A DNA stretch of 33,805 nt from Apostichopus parvimensis. Lineage: Eukaryota > Echinodermata > Holothuroidea > Aspidochirotida > Stichopodidae. Below the pieces are notes generated by a model. That model saw only the letters and a list, made by a program, of their open reading frames with translations, searched no databases and was not told where the DNA came from. Positions 31,176-33,805 of the stretch are shown here, in pieces. The DNA is taken from contig KN887537.1 in the NCBI GenBank assembly GCA_000934455.1, positions 78,851-112,655 on the forward strand. The letters are read 5' to 3'. Both the position numbers and the translations under genes were made by a program. The stretch's first letter is position 1, and every line of letters begins with the position of its first letter.

Positions 31176-32687
31176 TATCATCATTATAATTATTCGGATG
31201 ACTAGGTAATATAGTTGCAATATCACCACCACAAAATTAGATGTCCCAGTTACGTTACTTTCTTTCAAATCATGTTTTAGATGTACAGCAACTAGAGGCC
31301 ACAATACGAAATCATGTGAAGAATGACTGGGAAATATTTGCAATAGATATTTTAGACATACCAGCAAAACTTGTGTTGGATGCGGTAAAAAACTACGACA
31401 CTTACGAAGGTGAGGTGTACTAATATTGTTTGAAATTGTTTATATATCGATGTCAATTATTAAATAAATACAACCCAATAGCTAGTAGTAAAATGGAATC
31501 ATTTGAAAGAAAGAAATTGTCTTGAATCTAAGTTTTAGTCCGCTACCATGGATGCTTTAGTTTCACTCCTCGATTTTCATCAAGAAATAACAAATATTTT
31601 CTACCATTGTTTGTAGATCAAATTAGGGTAGTTATCAGAAAAATAACAGCGGAGCATATTGGAATTATAGGTGACATCAAAACTCATAACAAATTGGATA
31701 CAAAAACATTACTGTCGGAGTTTAACCTTCAATCTGTCGAGGAAGAAGGTAGATATTACTTCATAAACCTGGAGAGCACACAATCTGGTAAGACTTTTGG
31801 TGTGTTTCCCACTTTTAAAAGATTATAGTTTAGAGCAGTTACGAGTTTCTATCTACATATCAGGGTTAATAAAACAAAACCCTACTATATCGTGTAAGAT
31901 GGCTTTTGTATGTTTGTATAATCCCCTTAAGAACGTATTGTACAGTATTCAAAGAATTTCTCCCAGACACGTGTTAACAACAAACAGTGATAAATGTATG
32001 TGTGTTTGAAATCACAAGTAAGTCGTTATGCTCCATTCATCATCATCCACCTCGTACGAATTGAATCACAATATAAGGTGACATTGTGTCAAGTCGAAAA
32101 TGGAGTCCCGTTTTGGTGACTTGCAAACAAGAATACACGTAAAGCTTTGTCGTTTAAAAATTTAAAACTGTAATATAATGTATTATAGTACGCGTGTTAT
32201 GTGAATGTGGTACATATCTTAAAAGGTACCGGAAATGATCAAAATCCGTATCATTTTAACTGATGCTCTGTAAATAAAGTTAACAATTTCGGATCTGACA
32301 TATTCTGGTTAAAATATTTCCGTTGAAATATATGTTTACTCTCACTCATTACAATGACTATTTAACCACAGACCTTTGGAATTACATCACCAGCGACCTC
32401 TGTCCACACATATCTTTGGACTGGGAAATATTTGCAGTTGAAGTCCTGAAGTTGGAAAAGAACTATATTTTGGATATAATTGAACATACCAAAGACGAAA
32501 AGGGTACGTATTATTTAAAACTCGCTTTATCTCTGAATTAATTGAAATGTGGCTCAAATATATGTTATGATTCAGCACATTGTTGTTATAATTCTCAGTA
32601 AAAGCAACTGAGTACCGAGGCGGTGGAAGAGGATTAAATCTAAGTGGACGGAGCACAGAGGCAACGGATAATATGATTTTGATATGA
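22141..32687 (+). CDS. Ig-superfamily transmembrane receptor with tandem intracellular death-fold-like modules (19 exons)
   Basis: Exons: 22141-22186, 22344-22640, 23021-23323, 23915-24133, 24625-24735, 26745-26805, 27029-27072, 27550-27580, 27785-27825, 28548-28605, 28727-28770, 29436-29564, 29779-29925, 30533-30572, 30756-30982, 31281-31409, 31617-31787, 32372-32503 and 32599-32687. All are GT-AG and in phase; the sum is 2319 nt, 772 residues plus stop. Approximate residues: signal peptide 1-15, Ig1 16-114, Ig2 115-215, Ig3 216-288, transmembrane 289-310, acidic tail to 418, then module A1 419-461, B1 462-510, linker plus DED-like 511-599, A2 600-642, B2 643-699, A3 700-743 and a 29-residue end. 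Nearly all domain exons are phase 1-1, as in exon-shuffled extracellular genes. It should bind a ligand outside and recruit death-fold adaptors inside. The first ten and the A exons are the surest; the last exon and the TM acceptor are tentative. Confidence 0.82.
22344..22640 (+). CDS. Ig receptor exon 2: V/I-type Ig domain 1
   Basis: Acceptor TTGTTCTAG, donor GTAATA; phase 1-1. Shows the Ig pair Cys (VTLTCVVEG) and Cys (DEGTYVCND), the core Trp (VVWDD) and the D-x-G-x-Y-x-C motif. A possible N-glycosylation site is ANATV. Confidence 0.93.
23021..23323 (+). CDS. Ig receptor exon 3: Ig-like domain 2
   Basis: Acceptor CATTGACAG, donor GTAAGT; phase 1-1. C2-like: KEVNITCSAYNARP and EEMSVYCRVF hold the paired Cys. 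The Trp position is hydrophobic instead (VFELNV). Several N-glycosylation sequons (NIT twice, NSS). Confidence 0.9.
23915..24133 (+). CDS. Ig receptor exon 4: short Ig-like domain 3
   Basis: Acceptor AACACAAACAG, donor GTAAGT; phase 1-1. Only 73 residues: NAIRCLCQANPQV, then Tyr in place of Trp, and NMRCYATNELGTGES, the usual end of a C2 Ig domain. The lost strands suggest a reduced membrane-proximal domain. Confidence 0.85.
24625..24735 (+). CDS. Ig receptor exon 5: transmembrane helix and stop-transfer
   Basis: A hydrophobic run rich in Val, Ile and Leu (from LVPVAVIVSVVV to TVIYI) is followed by RHRRGPREKK. Donor GTATTT, phase 1. The acceptor is either AAAAAG before 24625 or GTTTAG before 24637; both keep the frame. 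Reading through the donor gives a stop after a few residues (SDGIFVSLYI), so an unspliced form would be a tail-less receptor. Confidence 0.88.
24800..25085. repeat. Degenerate (TGAATGGA)n satellite
   Basis: Intron sequence rich in ATGAATGGATGGA, TGGGTGGGTG and AATGAATGAATG words, with interruptions. An old, expanded tetranucleotide repeat. Confidence 0.8.
25086..26744. other. Rest of the large intron after the TM exon
   Basis: The longest intron of the gene (24736-26744). I see no further exon. Confidence 0.5.
26745..27072 (+). CDS. Ig receptor exons 6-7: acidic tail pair 1
   Basis: Exon 26745-26805 (phase 1-2) reads EEQPTVPGANEGESVNLLPQ; exon 27029-27072 (phase 2-1) reads PENETDENGQQEDGD. 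Donors GTGAGT and GTATTG. The composition is acidic, Pro/Glu/Ser-rich and PEST-like. Confidence 0.75.
27550..27825 (+). CDS. Ig receptor exons 8-9: acidic tail pair 2
   Basis: Exon 27550-27580 (VSPDENEEDG, phase 1-2, donor GTAAGT) and exon 27785-27825 (CEHTPPDNLNDVNE, phase 2-1, donor GTATTT). Same phase plan as the pairs on either side. The first is only 31 nt; its acceptor TTTTAAG is weak. Confidence 0.65.
28548..28770 (+). CDS. Ig receptor exons 10-11: acidic tail pair 3
   Basis: Exon 28548-28605 (EMSESNSTNDEEASSFPPQ, phase 1-2, donor GTGAGT) and exon 28727-28770 (HDSSSPQTNLTGDLK, phase 2-1, donor GTACAG). The first resembles exon 6: both have N-(D/E)-x-E-x-x-x-(L/F)-x-P-Q at the end and a GTGAGT donor. 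This points to duplication of the exon pair. Confidence 0.72.
29436..29564 (+). CDS. Ig receptor exon 12: death-fold-like module A1
   Basis: Acceptor ATTCCATAG, donor GTGAGA; 129 nt, phase 1-1. PQKFINNILLQVNKDWEIFA then IEVLNISEKVVEEAV. The pattern W--(L/F)A--LG(L)----I/V resembles the central helices of a Death domain. A2 and A3 are its paralogues. Confidence 0.82.
29779..29925 (+). CDS. Ig receptor exon 13: module B1
   Basis: Acceptor TCCTTGCAG, donor GTAAGT; 147 nt, phase 1-1. DQINAVTENMTSYHIEVLYK followed by CKQFGLECFKDNNGC. It is the partner of A1 and paralogue of B2 (both start DQI). It may complete the helical fold begun in A1, but on its own I do not recognise it. Confidence 0.78.
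30533..30982 (+). CDS. Ig receptor exons 14-15: linker and DED-like domain
   Basis: Exon 30533-30572 (EASHEQDPIYIS, phase 1-2) leads into exon 30756-30982 (227 nt, phase 2-1). The latter reads ISKLLEAFHISRIETDDGAT, LLKRFEQNDVIKKPYVNLL, RKLTDCKMYGARKILL. The spacing of F, L-(K/E)-x-(F/L)-E-x-x-x-x-I, N-L-L-x-x-L and a final R-K-(I/L)-L is that of a death-effector domain (or another death-fold member). Acceptor TTCCCAAAG, donor GTTGGT. Confidence 0.75.
31048..31191. repeat. (GTC/ATC)n trinucleotide microsatellite
   Basis: Runs of GTCATC, GTCGCC, GTCGTC and ATCATC in the intron between the DED-like exon and A2. It creates long false open frames on both strands. Confidence 0.95.
31281..31409 (+). 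CDS. Ig receptor exon 16: death-fold-like module A2
   Basis: Acceptor CATGTTTTAG, donor GTGAGG; 129 nt, the same length and phase as A1. LEATIRNHVKNDWEIFAIDI then LDIPAKLVLDAV aligns with A1 without gaps. Confidence 0.85.
31617..31787 (+). CDS. Ig receptor exon 17: module B2
   Basis: Acceptor TTGTTTGTAG, donor GTAAGA; 171 nt, phase 1-1. DQIRVVIRKITAEHIGIIGD, then TLLSEFNLQSVEEEGRYYF. Longer than B1 by 24 nt; the end may have changed function. Confidence 0.78.
32372..32503 (+). CDS. Ig receptor exon 18: death-fold-like module A3
   Basis: Acceptor TTAACCACAG, donor GTACGT; 132 nt, phase 1-1. LCPHISLDWEIFAVEVLKLE then KNYILDIIEHTKDE. The third copy of the DWEIFA module, one codon longer than A1 and A2. 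No B-type partner follows. Confidence 0.83.
32599..32687 (+). CDS. Ig receptor candidate terminal exon
   Basis: Acceptor ATAATTCTCAG; phase 1 in; VKATEYRGGGRGLNLSGRST then EATDNMILI and TGA. It makes the total length divisible by three, and an AATAAA follows at 32883. A related segment lies near 33285. No domain; could be replaced by another terminal exon. Confidence 0.5.
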
Positions 32688-32882
32688 TAGGTAATAACGG
32701 ACATAACCGCCCGGCATAATGGATTCTTGGTGCATTTTGAAACTAAATGTATTGTCCTAGTTTGAATGCTTTAAACCAAACGGCACAATTCCCTCTATCA
32801 CAACTCCTTCTACATTCATCTAATAATGTTTTCTTCAATTTTTGGCTAATGGCACATTCTATATAAAAAAATGATACTTTTT

Positions 32883-32888
32883 AATAAA
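32883..32888 (+). terminator. Candidate poly(A) signal of the Ig receptor gene
   Basis: AATAAA about 195 nt after the proposed stop. A second AATAAA (33348-33353) lies in the duplicated downstream copy. Confidence 0.45.
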
Positions 32889-33510
32889 ACAAAAATGAAA
32901 ATGTATATTTGCATTAACCCAAAGGACTACTAGTAGTTCCTGCAAAGGGTAGTTTTGATATTTCGGCACCCAGAAACACCTAGACCTCTGGTTTGCCGCC
33001 CCTAAATGAGTATTTAAATATACCGTACTCTTACAAATAGACTCCAGCTACTCCAGCCATTGATGGTGTCAATGTTTTGCAGACTTATATGTGGAGAAAA
33101 AACTCTCATTGTATTTCATGATTAAGGTTCGACGATGTACGAAAACGATGAATGTAAAAGATTATCAGCTTTAAATTGTGTAGGACCAGCTGGAAAAAGC
33201 TGTCAAATTTGTATTGCAGAAACTCATATACAATGGTCGCGATGGAGTTTTGATATGAAGTGTAGTTTTTTGGTAAATCAAGACTGAAGGAGCACAGAAG
33301 TCCACTGGCAGGGAAAAATGTGATTGTGATTTGACATTAGGAAAATGAATAAAAGTAAATAACCGCCTGGTAAAATCGATACTCGGTGCATTTTGTAACA
33401 AATTGCAGCGAATTGCCTGTTCTAGGTTGAATGTTTTTCCACAAATGGAACGTTTTCAGGACCACACCTATCTGTGCTCTTTATGTTAACTTTCTTCATA
33501 TCTCGTAAAA

Positions 33511-33805
33511 CGTCTGAATTGTGAAAAACAAAAGCACATTCACAATAACCAAACACAAAGAAAAAATTGGGTTATTTTTTTATTATTGTAGTGAAGTGAA
33601 ATTTTGTTGTATGCACCCGTTGAGTATTTACATGTATTACGTAATATACTGTATTGTAGCGTTAGTTGTTTGCACGTGTGTTTGTCAGTTCTGTATACGT
33701 CGTTTTAATGACAGCATCGTCCCTGCAGAGCTCCGGGGTTCGCCTCGTTATCCCTTTCGTAATTTGTTAATTTCATTTAATCTTGGGTCGTCAATAACCC
33801 AGATT
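33511..33805. other. No gene recognised
   Basis: Intergenic tail of the window; nothing I can support. Confidence 0.5.

Larger units (their letters stand above)
32590..33510 (+). repeat. Duplicated 3' segment of the Ig gene
   Basis: Copy 1 (about 32590-32835) and copy 2 (about 33215-33510) share GGAGCACAGA, ATGATTTTGATATGA-AGG / GTGATTGTGATTTGACATTAGG, ATAACCGCC-GG, CTCGGTGCATTTTG / CTTGGTGCATTTTG and GTCCTAGTTTGAATG / GTTCTAGGTTGAATG. The copy-2 reading KEHRSPLAGKNVIVI-stop parallels the copy-1 end DNMILI-stop. Confidence 0.75.

Noticed and set aside
31000..31209. Plus-strand frame rich in Val, Ala and Ile
   Set aside because: Translation of the same microsatellite; low complexity only.
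30684..31367. 227-codon minus-strand open frame
   Set aside because: It is antisense to the DED-like exon and runs through the GTC/ATC microsatellite, giving poly-Met and poly-Thr. Its length is an artefact of the repeat.

Overview
This is eukaryotic, almost certainly metazoan, DNA: AT-rich, with short exons joined by GT-AG introns, many simple repeats and several transposon relics. A Penelope-like element, an RTE/L2-like LINE tail, MITEs, an expanded type of receptor kinase and an Ig receptor with death-fold modules all fit a marine invertebrate deuterostome. An echinoderm such as a sea cucumber is my best guess, but that is inference. No prokaryotic, viral or RNA gene was recognised. A 200-base N gap lies at 15863-16062.

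Layout. 1-549 holds the broken C-terminal part of a Penelope-like element (minus strand). 550-8337 is non-coding as far as I can see, with one LINE 3' tail (2274-2545) and three old local duplications. 8338-15075 (plus) is the 3' part of a tyrosine-kinase-like gene. Ten exons are visible, eight of them secure, and every junction is in phase. The kinase fold is intact in outline, but the beta-3 Lys, the HRD Asp, the catalytic-loop Asn and the DFG Gly are all replaced, so it encodes a pseudokinase. Its C-terminal tail is Tyr-rich and carries a YxxM motif. Its introns hold a hairpin, a 13-bp tandem repeat and an 0.9-kb inverted-repeat transposon. 15076-22140 is intergenic, with a Tc1/mariner-type MITE (18553-19075) and a second foldback element (20076-20451).

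22141-32687 (plus) is a second gene that I could assemble from signal peptide to stop codon: 19 exons, 2319 nt, 772 residues, every junction in phase. It encodes a signal peptide, three Ig-like domains, one transmembrane helix, a short acidic tail made of duplicated mini-exons, and then a chain of death-fold-like modules. Exons sharing a DWEIFA core occur three times, two of them paired with a second exon, and a DED-like exon sits between. An Ig receptor carrying tandem death-fold modules is the most novel object in the window. A diverged copy of its terminal exon and 3' flank lies about 0.65 kb downstream.

The two genes lie head-to-tail on the same strand. One reads as a receptor-type pseudokinase that could act as a docking platform, although its ectodomain was not found. 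The other reads as an Ig receptor wired to death-fold signalling. Any functional link between them is inference.
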